Shown in pieces: positions 19,100-28,439 of a stretch of DNA of 64,000 bases (position 1 is the first letter of the stretch; each line of letters starts with the position of its first letter). The notes beneath the pieces are model-generated. The model saw nothing but the letters and a program-made list of their open reading frames with translations. It did no database searches and was not told the DNA's origin. The position numbers were made by a program, and so were the translations under genes. Origin of the DNA: JBBDMC01 sp963775235 (GTDB lineage: Bacteria > Pseudomonadota > Alphaproteobacteria > Rhizobiales > Kaistiaceae); contig CAVZHY010000006.1 of NCBI GenBank assembly GCA_963775235.1, positions 558,001 through 622,000 on the forward strand, written 5' to 3'.

Positions 19100-19550
19100 G
19101 ACGGCGACCGCTTCACCAACGCCGTGCTGAGGCATTGGCACACGACTTCGTTGCGCTGGTTAAGGGCGCGATGCTGGAACGTGACGATACCGGCGTCGGC
19201 CCGCGACTCCGATGGCCTCGCCGCCATCACCTCTGTCTCGACGCGCAGCGTATCGCCGATGAAGACGGGCTAGCGGCATCAGCACCTTGTCGTAGCCGAG
19301 ATTGGCGACGAGCGTGCCGAGCGTGGTGTCGCCGACCGACAGCCCGACCATGAGCGCGAAGGTGAAGGTGCCGTTGACAACGATGCGCCCGAATTCAGCT
19401 CGCCTGCGCGTACTCGACGTCGAGGTGCAGGGGCTGCGGATTGTGCGTCAACGCCGTGATGAGCAGATTGTCGGTCTCGGTGACGGTGCGGCGCAGATCG
19501 TGCGCGATGCGGTCGCCAACGTGCCACTCGTCAAAGAAGCGGCCTGCCAT
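19096..19550 (-). pseudogene. MaoC-like enoyl-CoA hydratase, frameshifted
   Basis: A single-domain hot-dog hydratase of about 152 residues in three frame segments, breaking near 19400 and 19280. Read through, it shows MAGRFFDEWHVGDRI, TETDNLLITALTHNPQPLHLD (catalytic Asp/His region), EFGRIVVNGTFTFALMVGLSVGDTT and PVFIGDTLRVETEVMAARPSESR...GIVTFQHRALNQRNEVV, matching MaoC-type mesaconyl/enoyl-CoA hydratases. Each break is explained by one extra base. Its ATG overlaps the carboxylase stop by one base (TGATG) and its stop overlaps the CitE start, so it is inside the operon. It likely adds water to the unsaturated CoA ester that the CitE-like lyase then cleaves. Confidence 0.75.
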
Positions 19551-21445
19551 CACGCTGTCGCCTTCTCGATGCGGGCGAGCAAATCGCCCTCGCTGACCTG
19601 CACTCCCGCGGCAACCGTCAGCGTGCCGACAACCCCCGTCGAAAGGCGCGACCAGCCTCTGCTCCATCTTCATCGCCTCCAGCACCAGCAAGGTTCTGCC
19701 CGGCCAGCGACACGCTCACGCTCCGTGACTTCCACCGCCACCACCCGTCCCGGCATCGGCGCGAAGATCGCCCCATCGGCGATGCGTCGCCGCGCCATCG
19801 ATGCGGGACGCGCCCGGCGTCCGAAAGGCCAAGCTTCGCCGTTGTGAAAGACAACGCGCGTGCCGTCGGCGAATGCTGCAAACGAGACGTCCGGAGGCGG
19901 GGCCGCGAAATCGATGGCGACCGCGTGAAGTCGCTCCGGCGATATCGACGGCGATAGTGCGGAGCGAGGCGCGGCCGAACGCGGAAGCCAGTGAGGTCAG
20001 CCCACGGCTCTCCCCGACTTCGGTCCGGCAGAAGTCCATGAGCTGCTGCATGTACAACAGTGCGAGTCCGGTTGGTCTGACGCGTAGCAGACGCTCCAAC
20101 GTTGCGCTCGATGAAACCGGTGTCGATCCGTGCCGCGACAAAATCGCTGTCGCTGGCAATCCGTGCGAGGAACGCCGCATTGGTCTTCACCGGCCAGACT
20201 TCGACCGCCCGGCAGGCCCTGCGCGAGCTTGTCTGCGGCCTCGCGTCGGGTCGGCGCCTGAACGATGAGTTTCGCGATCAACGGATCGTAGTACTCGGTG
20301 ACCTCGCAGCCCTCCTCTACCCCGCGTGTCGACTCGAATGCCTTCTGGCAAACGCAGATGCTGCAGGACCCCCGTAGAGGGAAGGAAACCAATGGCAGGG
20401 TTCTCCGCGTAGAGTCGCGCTTCCATCGCCCAGCCGGAAATCGACAACTCGTCCTGCATCCTGGGCAACGGCTCGCCGGAGGCGATCCTGATCTGCCATT
20501 CGACCAGATCCTCTCCGGTGACTGCCTCCGTTACCGGATGCTCGACTTGAAGGCGCGTGTTCATCTCCATGAACCAGATGCGGTCGGCCCGAAAACCGTC
20601 GGAGACATCGCACAGGAACTCGACCGTCCCGGCACCGACATAGCCGACCGCCTTCGCCGCCTTCACGGCCGCCGCACAAATTGCTTCGCGCACCTCTCGG
20701 TCCAATCCCGGCGCGGGCGCCTCCTCGATGACCTTCTGGTGGCGGCGCTGCAGCGAGCAGTCCCGCTCAAACAGGTGAACGACGTTGCCGCGAGCGTCAC
20801 CGAACACCTGGACCTCGACGTGACGCGCCTCGCGCACGTAGTGCTCGATGAGAACGCGGTCATCGCCAAAGGCGGCGGCAGCCTCGCGGCGACACGATGC
20901 GAGCGCGTCGGCAAACGCGCCCGGCGTCTCGACCCGGCGCATTCCCTTGCCGCCGCCACCGGCCACCGCCTTGATCGAGCAAGGGATAGCCGAGGGCGTC
21001 TGCGACGGCCAAGAGCCCATCCGCCGACTGGTCTTCCCCGAGGTAGCCGGCGATGACCGGCACACCGGCCGCCTGCATCAGTCGCTTTGCAGCGTCCTTC
21101 CGACCCATGGCGCGGATGGCTGCCGGCGGGGCGCCGATCCACACCAGGCCAGCCTCGACCACAGCTTCGGCGAAGTCGGCGTTCTCGGAGAGGAAGCCAT
21201 AACCCGGATGGATGGCTGTCGGTACGCGTCGCGCGCGCTGCGGCGATGATCTTTTCGTGGTTGAGATAGCTCTCGCCCGCCGGTGCAGGGCCAATAAGAA
21301 CCGCCTCATTGGCCTGCCGCACGAAGGGCATGCCGGCATCCGCGTCCGAGTAGACGGCAACGGTGCGCACCCCCAATCGCCGGGCCGTCCGAATGACCCG
21401 GCTCGCGATTTCGCCGCGATTGGCGATGAGAAGGCTGTCGATCAT
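19550..21445 (-). pseudogene. mccA: Acyl-CoA carboxylase biotin-carrying alpha subunit (methylcrotonyl-CoA carboxylase type), multiply frameshifted
   Basis: The segments together span a biotin carboxylase/carrier subunit of about 630 residues. It starts MIDSLLIANRGEIASRVIRTARRLG. It continues in other frames with HPGYGFLSENADFAEAV, KAVAGGGGKGMRRV (ATP-grasp Gly loop), FGDDRVLIEHYV, RHVEVQVFGD, MEMNTRLQVEHPVTE and YDPLIAKLIV, and ends with the biotinylation motif EAMKM (Lys at about 19668-19670). At least five frame changes occur between about 19600 and 21240, and the region from 20370 to 19700 is the hardest to follow. The N-terminal 220 residues and the central domain are otherwise excellent. 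It pairs with the carboxyltransferase at 21460. If the indels are real the operon lacks a working carboxylase; an assembly error is more likely. Confidence 0.8.
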
Positions 21446-21459
21446 GCCGCGGCTTCCGC

Positions 21460-23070
21460 CTACATGCGGAACACGCCAAAGCGGGGCGAGTTCGGGATTG
21501 GGGCGTTGAGGGAAACCGAAAGAGCGAGTCCGAGCACGTCGCGGGTCTCAGCGGGATCGATGATGCCGTCGTCCCAGAGACGCGCAGTGGCGTGGTAGGG
21601 ATTACCCTCCGCCTCATAGCTCGCCCGGATTGGCGCTTTGAAGGCCTCCTCGTCGTCCGCAGACCATGTCGTCCCTTTTGCCTCGATTGCGTCTCGACGG
21701 ATCGTGGCGAGCACGGCGGCCGCCTGCTCGCCGCCCATCACGCTGATCCGGCTGTTGGGCCAGGTGAAGAGGAAGCGCGGATCGTAGGCGCGGCCGCACA
21801 TGCCGTAGTTGCCTGCCCCGAAACTGCCTCCGATAATGACGGTGATCTTGGGAACGATCGCGGTTGCGACGGCCGTCACCAGCTTGGCGCCATCCTTGGC
21901 AATACCTCCGGCCTCGTATTTTGCGCCCACCATGAATCCGGAGATGTTCTGAAGGAACAGGAGCGGCACGCGGCGTTGACAGGCAAGTTCGATGAAATGG
22001 GTTCCCTTCAGTGCGCTCTCGGAGAAGAGCACGCCGTTGTTGGCCAGGATGGCGACCGGGATGCCCCAGATACGCGCAAAACCGCATACGAGCGTAGGTC
22101 CATACAGCGGCTTGAACTCGTGCATCTCGGAACCGTCGACGATCCGGCCGATGACCTCGCGCACTTCGTAGGGCGCCCGTACATCCTTCGGAACGATCCC
22201 GTAAAGGTCAGCGGGATCGAGCTTGGGCGGGCGCGGCGACGCAAGGTCGATGTCAGCCTTCTTGGGGTGGTTGAGGCTCGCGACGATGTCGCGCGCAATG
22301 AGAAGCGCATGCTCATCGTTCTCGGCTACATGATCGACAACGCCCGAGCGACGGCCATGAACCTCCGCACCGCCAAGTTCCTCGGCCGAGACCACCTCGC
22401 CGGTCGCCGCCTTCACAAGCGGCGGCCCGGCAAGGAAGATCGTGCCCTGGTTGCGCACGATCACGCTCTCGTCGGACATCGCCGGCACATAAGCTCCGCC
22501 GGCCGTACAGCTCCCCATGACGCAGGCAATCTGCGGAACGCCCTCCGCCGACATAGTTGCCTGGTTGAAGAAGATGCGGCCGAAGTGTTCGCGATCGGGG
22601 AATACCTCCGCCTGATGCGGCAGGTTCGCGCCACCGCTATCGACGAGGTATATGCACGGCAGTCGATTTTCCCGGGCGATCTGCTGAGCGCGCAAGTGCT
22701 TCTTCACGGTCATCGGGAAATAGGCGCCACCCTTCACGGTCGCGTCGTTGGCTACGATCATGACCTCGCGGCCTGAGACCCTGCCGATGCCGGTAATCAG
22801 TCCCGCACCCGGCGCCTCGTCGTCATACATGCCGTTGGCCGCGAGGGCGCTGAGTTCCAGGAACGGCGAGCCTGGATCGAGAAGCCGCTGCACACGATCG
22901 CGCGGCAGGAGTTTGCCTCGCGAGACATGACGCAGGCGCGACGCCTCCACACCGCCCTGTGCAGCGACAGCCACTTTCCGGCGGAGTTCTTGCACAAGAG
23001 CGCGGTTATGGCCGTCGTTTGTGGGGAACGGCTCGCGCGTTCGATCTACCAATGTGCCAATCGGCGTCAT
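21460..23070 (-). CDS. mccB: Methylcrotonyl-CoA carboxylase-type carboxyltransferase (beta) subunit
   Basis: A 536-residue intact carboxyltransferase. ATG 23070 is chosen, 10 bases after the dehydrogenase stop; a longer frame would lie inside that gene. The N-half has RHVSRGKLLPRDRVQRLLDPGSPFLEL, the CoA-side domain. VDSGGANLPHQAEVFPDREHFGRIFFNQA and GSCTAGGAYVPAMSDE are closely MCC-like. The C-half has NISGFMVGAKYEAGGIAKDGAK and GSFGAGNYGMCGRAYDPRFLFTWPN, the biotin-side domain. It carboxylates 3-methylcrotonyl-CoA (or a close homologue such as geranyl-CoA) to the glutaconyl derivative. It sits between isovaleryl-CoA dehydrogenase and the biotin subunit, the liu-type order for leucine or isovalerate breakdown. 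Confidence 0.92.
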   Translation of the reverse strand: MTPIGTLVDRTREPFPTNDGHNRALVQELRRKVAVAAQGGVEASRLRHVSRGKLLPRDRVQRLLDPGSPFLELSALAANGMYDDEAPGAGLITGIGRVSGREVMIVANDATVKGGAYFPMTVKKHLRAQQIARENRLPCIYLVDSGGANLPHQAEVFPDREHFGRIFFNQATMSAEGVPQIACVMGSCTAGGAYVPAMSDESVIVRNQGTIFLAGPPLVKAATGEVVSAEELGGAEVHGRRSGVVDHVAENDEHALLIARDIVASLNHPKKADIDLASPRPPKLDPADLYGIVPKDVRAPYEVREVIGRIVDGSEMHEFKPLYGPTLVCGFARIWGIPVAILANNGVLFSESALKGTHFIELACQRRVPLLFLQNISGFMVGAKYEAGGIAKDGAKLVTAVATAIVPKITVIIGGSFGAGNYGMCGRAYDPRFLFTWPNSRISVMGGEQAAAVLATIRRDAIEAKGTTWSADDEEAFKAPIRASYEAEGNPYHATARLWDDGIIDPAETRDVLGLALSVSLNAPIPNSPRFGVFRM

Positions 23071-23080
23071 CGCCTTTTTG

Positions 23081-24245
23081 TCAGCCGGTTTGATTGAACA
23101 GTTCACGGCCAATCAGCATGCGCCGGATTTCCGACGTGCCCGCGCCGATCTCGTAAAGCTTTGCGTCCCGGAGGAGCCGGCCGGCCGCATAGTCGTTGAC
23201 GTAGCCGTTGCCACCAAGGCATTGGATCGCGTCGAGCGCCAAGCTCGTGGCCCTCTCGGCCGTGTAAAGAATGCAACCCGCCGCGTCGGCGCGGGTCACC
23301 TCGCCGCGATCAACCGCGGCGGCAACCATGTAGACGTACGACCGGCAGGCATTCGTCGTCGTGTACATGTCGGCGAGTTTGGCCTGCATGAGTTGGAACT
23401 CCCCGATCGGTCGGCCGAATTGCCGGCGCTCGTGCACATAAGGCATGACCACGTCAAGCGACAGCCGCCATAATGCCAAGGGGCCCGCCCGAAAGGACGA
23501 CGCGTTCGTAGTCAAGGCCCGACATCAGGACCCTCACGCCCTCGCCTTCCATGCCGAGGATGTTCTCCGACGGCACCTCGCAGTCGCGGAAGAAGAGCTC
23601 GCAGGTATTGGAACCGCGCATGCCGAGCTTGTCGAGCTTGGGCGCGGTGGAGAAGCCGGGAAAGCCTTTTTCGATAATGAATGCAGTGATCCCGTGGGCG
23701 TCCGCGTCCGGATCTGTCTTTGCATACACGACCAAGGTGTCCGCGTCCGGGCCGTTGGTGATCCACGCCTTGCTGCCGTTGAGCAGGTAGTGATCTCCGC
23801 GCTTTTCGGCCCGCAGGCGCATTGACATCACATCCGAGCCGGCCTGCGGCTCCGACATGGCAAGCGCACCGACCCGCGCGCCCGCGCACAGGGGCGGCAG
23901 ATACTTCGCCTTCTGCGCCGACGTTCCGTTGCGGTTGATCTGGTTGACGCAGAGATTGGAAAAGGCACCGTACGAAAGCCCGACCGAGGCCGATGCGCGA
24001 CTGATCTCCTCCATCGCGACGACATGAGCGAGGTAGCTCATGCCCGAACCACCCCACTGCGGATCGGCAGTGATGCCGAGAAGCCCGAGTGCGCCAAGTT
24101 CCGGCCAGAGCTCATTCGGGAAGTCATTCGCGCGGTCGATCTCGGCGGCCCGCGGCGCGAGCTTCTCCAGCGCCCAGCGACGCACCATTTCACGCAGCGC
24201 TCCGATCTCTTCACCAAGGTCGAAGCGCATGCTTTTGTCAAACAT
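23081..24245 (-). pseudogene. liuA: Isovaleryl-CoA dehydrogenase, frameshifted
   Basis: An acyl-CoA dehydrogenase of about 388 residues that closely resembles isovaleryl-CoA dehydrogenase. ATG 24245 follows a GAGGGG site. Marks include GLSYGAFSNLCVNQINRNGTSAQKAKYLPPL, ALAMSEPQAGSDV, NGSKAWITNGPDADTLVVYAKTD, KLDKLGMRGSNTCELFF and LDYERVVLSGGPLG, whose Glu fits the IVD catalytic base position. The frame breaks near 23460: one extra base separates AAV from LDVVMPYVHERRQFG. The last part ends with AIQCLGGNGYVNDY and KLYEIGAGTSEIRR. The enzyme oxidises isovaleryl-CoA to 3-methylcrotonyl-CoA, feeding the carboxylase encoded downstream. It lies 80 bases after meaB. Confidence 0.88.
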
Positions 24246-24325
24246 GCGACCCCTCTTCACCCACCGAACCGATGCTCGCGGTTCCGAAGTGACTTCCGCG
24301 ACGGCGGTGCCGCCCTGACGTGCAT

Positions 24326-25216
24326 TCAATCGGCCATGCGCGGTAGCTGCTCCCTGACCAGGCCCCAAATCTCATCGGCAGGACGATCCCAGACCTCCGG
24401 AGCCATCGTCGCGACGAGCGTCCGCAGGCGCCGTTCAAGAACGGTTTGCACATGGTATCGAGTGCGGCGACGTTCGGTTGCCGAACGGCTCCGGTTGCGG
24501 TCGATCCACTGCTGGTGGGCAGTTATTGCAGTCGAAAGCTCGTTGACACCCTCGCCCTTCATTGCCGAAGTCATGATGACCGGCGACCGCCAGTCCTTGG
24601 TGGGGCCGCTCCGTCGATCCAGCGCCGCGCGGATTTCAGCGGCGGCTCGCGATGCGTCCGGGCGATCACTTTTGTTCACCACGTAAACGTCGGCGAGTTC
24701 CATAAGCCCAGCCTTCATGGCCTGAATCGAATCGCCCGATTCCGAAGCAAGCACCACGACGACCGTATCGACCAACTCGCTGACCAGATATTGCGCCTGC
24801 CCGACACCGACTGTCTCCAGGATCACTTCAGCGAAGCCCCCGCGATCCAGGACGCGAAGCAAGACTTCGGCATTGTCGCACAGCCCGTCCACCGCGCTTC
24901 GGCTGGCGACAGAGCGGATGAAAATGTCAGGGCGTGTCGAGATGCTATCCATGCGGACCCGGTCTCCGAGGATTGACCCTCCCGACACGGAACTTGTCGG
25001 GTCCACCGCCAGGACAGCGACCGGCCCGTGCACCTGCGTTCTCTCCAACGCGAGCTTCCCGATCAGCGTGCTCTTGCCGACCCCGGGCGGCCCGGTCAAC
25101 CCAATTCGCCTTGCGTTCCCGGCCTCGGGAAGAGGCGCGCGGCCGTCCAAATCCCGAGCCGCGTCGGACAGCAGACGGCTAACGAGGCGACGGGTGTTGA
25201 CGTCGAGTTCGCTCAA
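24326..25216 (-). CDS. meaB: MeaB/ArgK-type GTPase chaperone of a B12-dependent mutase
   Basis: A 296-residue G3E GTPase. Walker A is GPPGVGKST at about residues 42-50. AVDPTSSVSGGSILGDRVRM is the MeaB switch I block. ETVGVGQAQ is switch II, and NKSD is the guanine-specificity motif (about residue 188). MeaB proteins load and protect adenosylcobalamin on acyl-CoA mutases. Its ATGA overlaps the stop of the upstream CoA-transferase gene, and the mutase genes are just before that, so it is the mutase's dedicated chaperone. A comparable G protein accompanies 2-hydroxyisobutyryl-CoA mutase in other bacteria. Confidence 0.92.
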   Translation of the reverse strand: MSELDVNTRRLVSRLLSDAARDLDGRAPLPEAGNARRIGLTGPPGVGKSTLIGKLALERTQVHGPVAVLAVDPTSSVSGGSILGDRVRMDSISTRPDIFIRSVASRSAVDGLCDNAEVLLRVLDRGGFAEVILETVGVGQAQYLVSELVDTVVVVLASESGDSIQAMKAGLMELADVYVVNKSDRPDASRAAAEIRAALDRRSGPTKDWRSPVIMTSAMKGEGVNELSTAITAHQQWIDRNRSRSATERRRTRYHVQTVLERRLRTLVATMAPEVWDRPADEIWGLVREQLPRMAD

Positions 25217-26355
25217 GTCGGCGCCCGTCCAATCAGGTCGAGATTGCCCTCGCCCAATAGCGGAGGGGCGCGGTATTCGGCGACGTCATAGCCGCCGACG
25301 CGCACCGGGTTGGCGACGAGGCGCAGGACACCATCGGGTGTTGGCACGGTAGCGATCATGTGGCGATCGCGAACCAGCTCGCTTTCCAGCGCGGAATCGA
25401 GCGTCTCCACACCCGCCACGACAATGCCATGCGGGGCCAGCCGGCCAACCCAACTCGCGGCGGTGTCCGTAGCCAGGATTTCCGCAATAGCTGGAATGAC
25501 CTTGTCACGATTGACTGCGCGCGCACTCATCGTTGCGAAATCCGCGTCATCGGCCCATTCCGGCCGCCCGATGACCTGCGCGAACCGGCGCCACAACTCG
25601 TCACGCGTGATGAAGAGCGCCAGATACCCGTCGCGGGCGCGAAAAACCTGGGCCGGGATGATGTAGGGATGAGCTCCGTCTTTTTGTCGTGCCGGACGCT
25701 CCTCGGCGTTGAGATAGGCCGCCGCGATGTAATTCAGCTGCGACAGCATGACATCGTACAGAGAGACGTCGAGCTGGCCGCCTTTGCCCTCCACCAACTT
25801 GGCCAGAACTGCCACCGACCCCATGAGGCCGGCCGAGTTGTCGACGACGGAGTAACCTGTCTTGGTTGGCGGCGTACCCGGATCGCCGGTCAATGCCATG
25901 ACTCCCGTCAACGCCTGAATTACGTAGTCGTAGGCGGGGCGATCGGAGAACGGTCCTTCGAGCCCGAAGCCGGTCAGCGCCAGGCAAACGAGCTGCTCGT
26001 TGAATACCCGCAACCGTTCGTACGTGAGACCGAGCCGCTTGATGGATCGGGGCCGCAAATTGGTGATCAGCGCTTTTGAACCGGAAACCAACTTTGCCAG
26101 TTCGACCTTTCCGCCGGCGGTTGCGAGGTCAAGGGTTACGCTGCGCTTGTTGCGATTGAGGCTCGCAAAGTAAATGTTGTGTGGCCCCACACTGTGCGGA
26201 CCGATGTGGCGCGCGATGTCGCCTCCCGGCGGCTCGATCTTGATAACCTCGGCGCCGAGATCAGCGAGGATCATGCCGCAGTAGGGCCCTGCCAGCATCT
26301 GGCAGACCTCGATGATTCTGATGCCCTTCAGCGGTCGGTCCACGATCGTTCCCAA
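25213..26355 (-). CDS. Class III CoA-transferase (CaiB/BaiF family)
   Basis: A 380-residue class III CoA-transferase. It opens RPLKGIRIIEVCQMLAGPYCGMILADLGAEVIKIEPP, the CoA-binding Rossmann start. It contains LALTGFGLEGPFSDRPAYDYVIQALTGVM and SVVDNSAGLMGSVAVLAKL, whose Asp (about residue 160) is the expected covalent-intermediate residue. Family members move CoA between carboxylates without a free anhydride. The first start is TTG at 26355, but GTG 26343 with GGGA six bases upstream is at least as likely. It lies between the mutase small subunit and meaB with almost no spacing, so it probably activates the acid that the mutase rearranges. Confidence 0.87.
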   Translation of the reverse strand: MGTIVDRPLKGIRIIEVCQMLAGPYCGMILADLGAEVIKIEPPGGDIARHIGPHSVGPHNIYFASLNRNKRSVTLDLATAGGKVELAKLVSGSKALITNLRPRSIKRLGLTYERLRVFNEQLVCLALTGFGLEGPFSDRPAYDYVIQALTGVMALTGDPGTPPTKTGYSVVDNSAGLMGSVAVLAKLVEGKGGQLDVSLYDVMLSQLNYIAAAYLNAEERPARQKDGAHPYIIPAQVFRARDGYLALFITRDELWRRFAQVIGRPEWADDADFATMSARAVNRDKVIPAIAEILATDTAASWVGRLAPHGIVVAGVETLDSALESELVRDRHMIATVPTPDGVLRLVANPVRVGGYDVAEYRAPPLLGEGNLDLIGRAPT

Positions 26356-26357
26356 CG

Positions 26358-26753
26358 TCAGGACAATGCTCGGTCGACTGTCGCGACCACGTCTTCGAGT
26401 TTCTGGTCGGCGGTGAATATCGCCGCGACCCCCGCGCTGTGAAGAAAGTCGTGGTCTTCGGCAGGTATCGTGCCCCCGACGAACACCTTGATGTCGGCGC
26501 CATTGAAGTCGCGGAGACAGGCGATCGTTTGTCCGACGAGTTCCTTGTGACTACCCGACAATATGCTCAGTCCGAGCGCGTCGACATCCTCCTCGACCGC
26601 GACGCGCGCAATGAATTCGGGCGCCTTGCGCAGCCCGGTGTAGATTACGTCGGCGCCGGCATCGCGAAGTGCAAGCGCAATTACTTTGGCACCAATGTCG
26701 TGCCCATCCAGCCCCGGCTTGGCAATCAGGATCCGCTTCCCGCGAAAACTCAT
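26358..26753 (-). CDS. Acyl-CoA mutase small subunit (B12-binding domain)
   Basis: A 131-residue stand-alone cobalamin-binding domain. GLDGHDIGAKV carries the Asp-x-His-x-x-Gly motif whose His is the lower cobalt ligand. LSILSGSH and FVGGTIPAED complete the three-part B12 site. ATG 26753 is preferred over GTG 26777 because AAGGAAGT lies about 10 bases upstream. Methylmalonyl-CoA mutases of many bacteria carry this domain fused to the large chain. Here it is separate, as in 2-hydroxyisobutyryl-CoA, isobutyryl-CoA and archaeal-type mutases. It follows the large subunit by 45 bases. Confidence 0.92.
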   Translation of the reverse strand: MSFRGKRILIAKPGLDGHDIGAKVIALALRDAGADVIYTGLRKAPEFIARVAVEEDVDALGLSILSGSHKELVGQTIACLRDFNGADIKVFVGGTIPAEDHDFLHSAGVAAIFTADQKLEDVVATVDRALS

Positions 26754-26798
26754 ACGCCGTACTTCCTTGCCTGGCACACACGCGGCGATTTGCCCACG

Positions 26799-28439
26799 TC
26801 AGAAGCGGCCCGGCTCCTCGAATTCACCCCACTGGCGTTTCAACGCCGCCACCATCTCCCCAACGGTTGCATAGGCGAGGCAGCATGAAACAAGGTGCGG
26901 CATCAGGTTTTCGCCGTCGGAGGCGACCGCCGCTTCCAGCCGCTTTAGCCGCCGATCAACCTCGCTCGCATCGCGTGTGGCCAGAACGTTCTCGTATTTC
27001 TCGATGACCCGAGCGCTCCCCGCAGGATCGAGACGAAAGACTTCGCCGCGCCTTTCGTCGGCGTCATCGTTCGCGAAGAAGTTCTGACCGACGACGACAG
27101 TGTCCCCGATGTCGACCTTACGCTTGCGTTCCAGGCCGCGCTCGGCGATGCGCGCCTGCAAGTAGCCTTCCTCGATCGCCCGGACAACGCCGCCATACGC
27201 ATCGATCTCGTCCATCACCCGACAGCATTCTTCTTCCATTCGGTCGGTCAGCCATTCGACATAATAGCTGCCCCCCAGCGGATCGACCGTCCGCGCGATG
27301 CCGGTTTCGTAGGCTATGATCTGCTGCGTTCGCAGCGCGATCTCGGCGCTGTGTTCGGTTGGAATTTGGTACGCTTCGTCGAAAGCGCAGGTGAAGATCG
27401 ACTGGGCGCCGCCGAGCACCGCCGCCATCGTTTCGGTACCCACTCGCACGATGTTGTTATGCGGCTGCGGCGCGACCAACGACGAGCCGCCGCAGACGAC
27501 GCCGAAGCGAAAGCGGAGGGCATTGGGATCGGTAACGGCATAGCGCTCGCGCAGCAGCTTTGCCCAGAGGCGTCGCGCGGCGCGAAATTTGCAAATCTCC
27601 TCGAAAAAGTCTCCGTGTACATAAAAAAAGAAGCTCAGGCGCCGGGCGAACTTTTCGATATTGCCGCCACGCCTCACCAACTCATCGACATACGCAAGCC
27701 CGTTGGCAAGCGTGTAGGCAATCTCCTCGACAGCCGTGCAGCCGGCGTCTCTTACGTGGGCCCCTGCCACGCTGATGGGATTGAAGCGTGGCGTTTCCTC
27801 GTTGGCGAACAGGATCGAGTCGGCGATGAGCCGCATCGAGGGCCGCACCGGGAATATCCAGGTGCCGCGCGCCACGTATTCCTTCAGGATGTCGTTCTGA
27901 ATTGTCCCCGTTAGCGCGCTGCGCGGCACGCCGCGCCGGTCGGCGACGGCGAGGTAAAGTGCATAGACGATCGCGGCAGTGCTGTTGATGGTGAACGAAG
28001 TGGATATCTGCGTGAGATCGATCCCGTCGAACAGGATCTCGGCCTCGGCAAGATTGGACAGCGACACTCCGACCTTGCCGATCTCCGGTCGCGCCATGGG
28101 ATCGACCGGATCGAGACCGCATTGAGTGGGAAGGTCCAGCGCTACCGACAGCCCCGTCTGGCCGCGGTCGAGAAGGAAGCGGTAACGGCGGTTCGAATCC
28201 TCCGCGGTGCCAAAGCCTGAATATTGGCGGATGGTCCACAGTCGACCGCGATAGCCGTCGGGGAAAATGCCGCGGGTGAATGGATATTCGCCCGGCTGAC
28301 CCGGGTCTTGCGTCTTGACCATTTCCGGGGTCACCACCACCGGCACTTCGATACCCGAGGGCGTGGCAGAAGACAGCGACGGTTCGCGCTTGTCTGTGCG
28401 CGCAGTCGCGTCACGAGACCTGGTGGCGGTCGGGCTCAT
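26799..28439 (-). CDS. Acyl-CoA mutase large subunit (methylmalonyl-CoA mutase family, unusual active site)
   Basis: A 546-residue TIM-barrel subunit of a B12-dependent acyl-CoA mutase. It has LWTIRQYSGFGTAEDSN with Tyr73 and ARGTWIF with Arg191, which by eye match Tyr89 and Arg207 of P. shermanii methylmalonyl-CoA mutase. TGTIQNDILKE is intact. Two deviations stand out. SVAGAHVRDAG has Ala227 where the family has Tyr (the Tyr-His pair), and FGVVCGGSS at 312-320 replaces the usual His-Thr/Ser-Gln-Thr block. The conserved Arg suggests a substrate with a carboxylate, and the losses suggest a bulkier or different one. The start ATGA overlaps the upstream gene's stop. The substrate is unknown; methylmalonyl-CoA itself is unlikely but possible. 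Confidence 0.88.
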   Translation of the reverse strand: MSPTATRSRDATARTDKREPSLSSATPSGIEVPVVVTPEMVKTQDPGQPGEYPFTRGIFPDGYRGRLWTIRQYSGFGTAEDSNRRYRFLLDRGQTGLSVALDLPTQCGLDPVDPMARPEIGKVGVSLSNLAEAEILFDGIDLTQISTSFTINSTAAIVYALYLAVADRRGVPRSALTGTIQNDILKEYVARGTWIFPVRPSMRLIADSILFANEETPRFNPISVAGAHVRDAGCTAVEEIAYTLANGLAYVDELVRRGGNIEKFARRLSFFFYVHGDFFEEICKFRAARRLWAKLLRERYAVTDPNALRFRFGVVCGGSSLVAPQPHNNIVRVGTETMAAVLGGAQSIFTCAFDEAYQIPTEHSAEIALRTQQIIAYETGIARTVDPLGGSYYVEWLTDRMEEECCRVMDEIDAYGGVVRAIEEGYLQARIAERGLERKRKVDIGDTVVVGQNFFANDDADERRGEVFRLDPAGSARVIEKYENVLATRDASEVDRRLKRLEAAVASDGENLMPHLVSCCLAYATVGEMVAALKRQWGEFEEPGRF

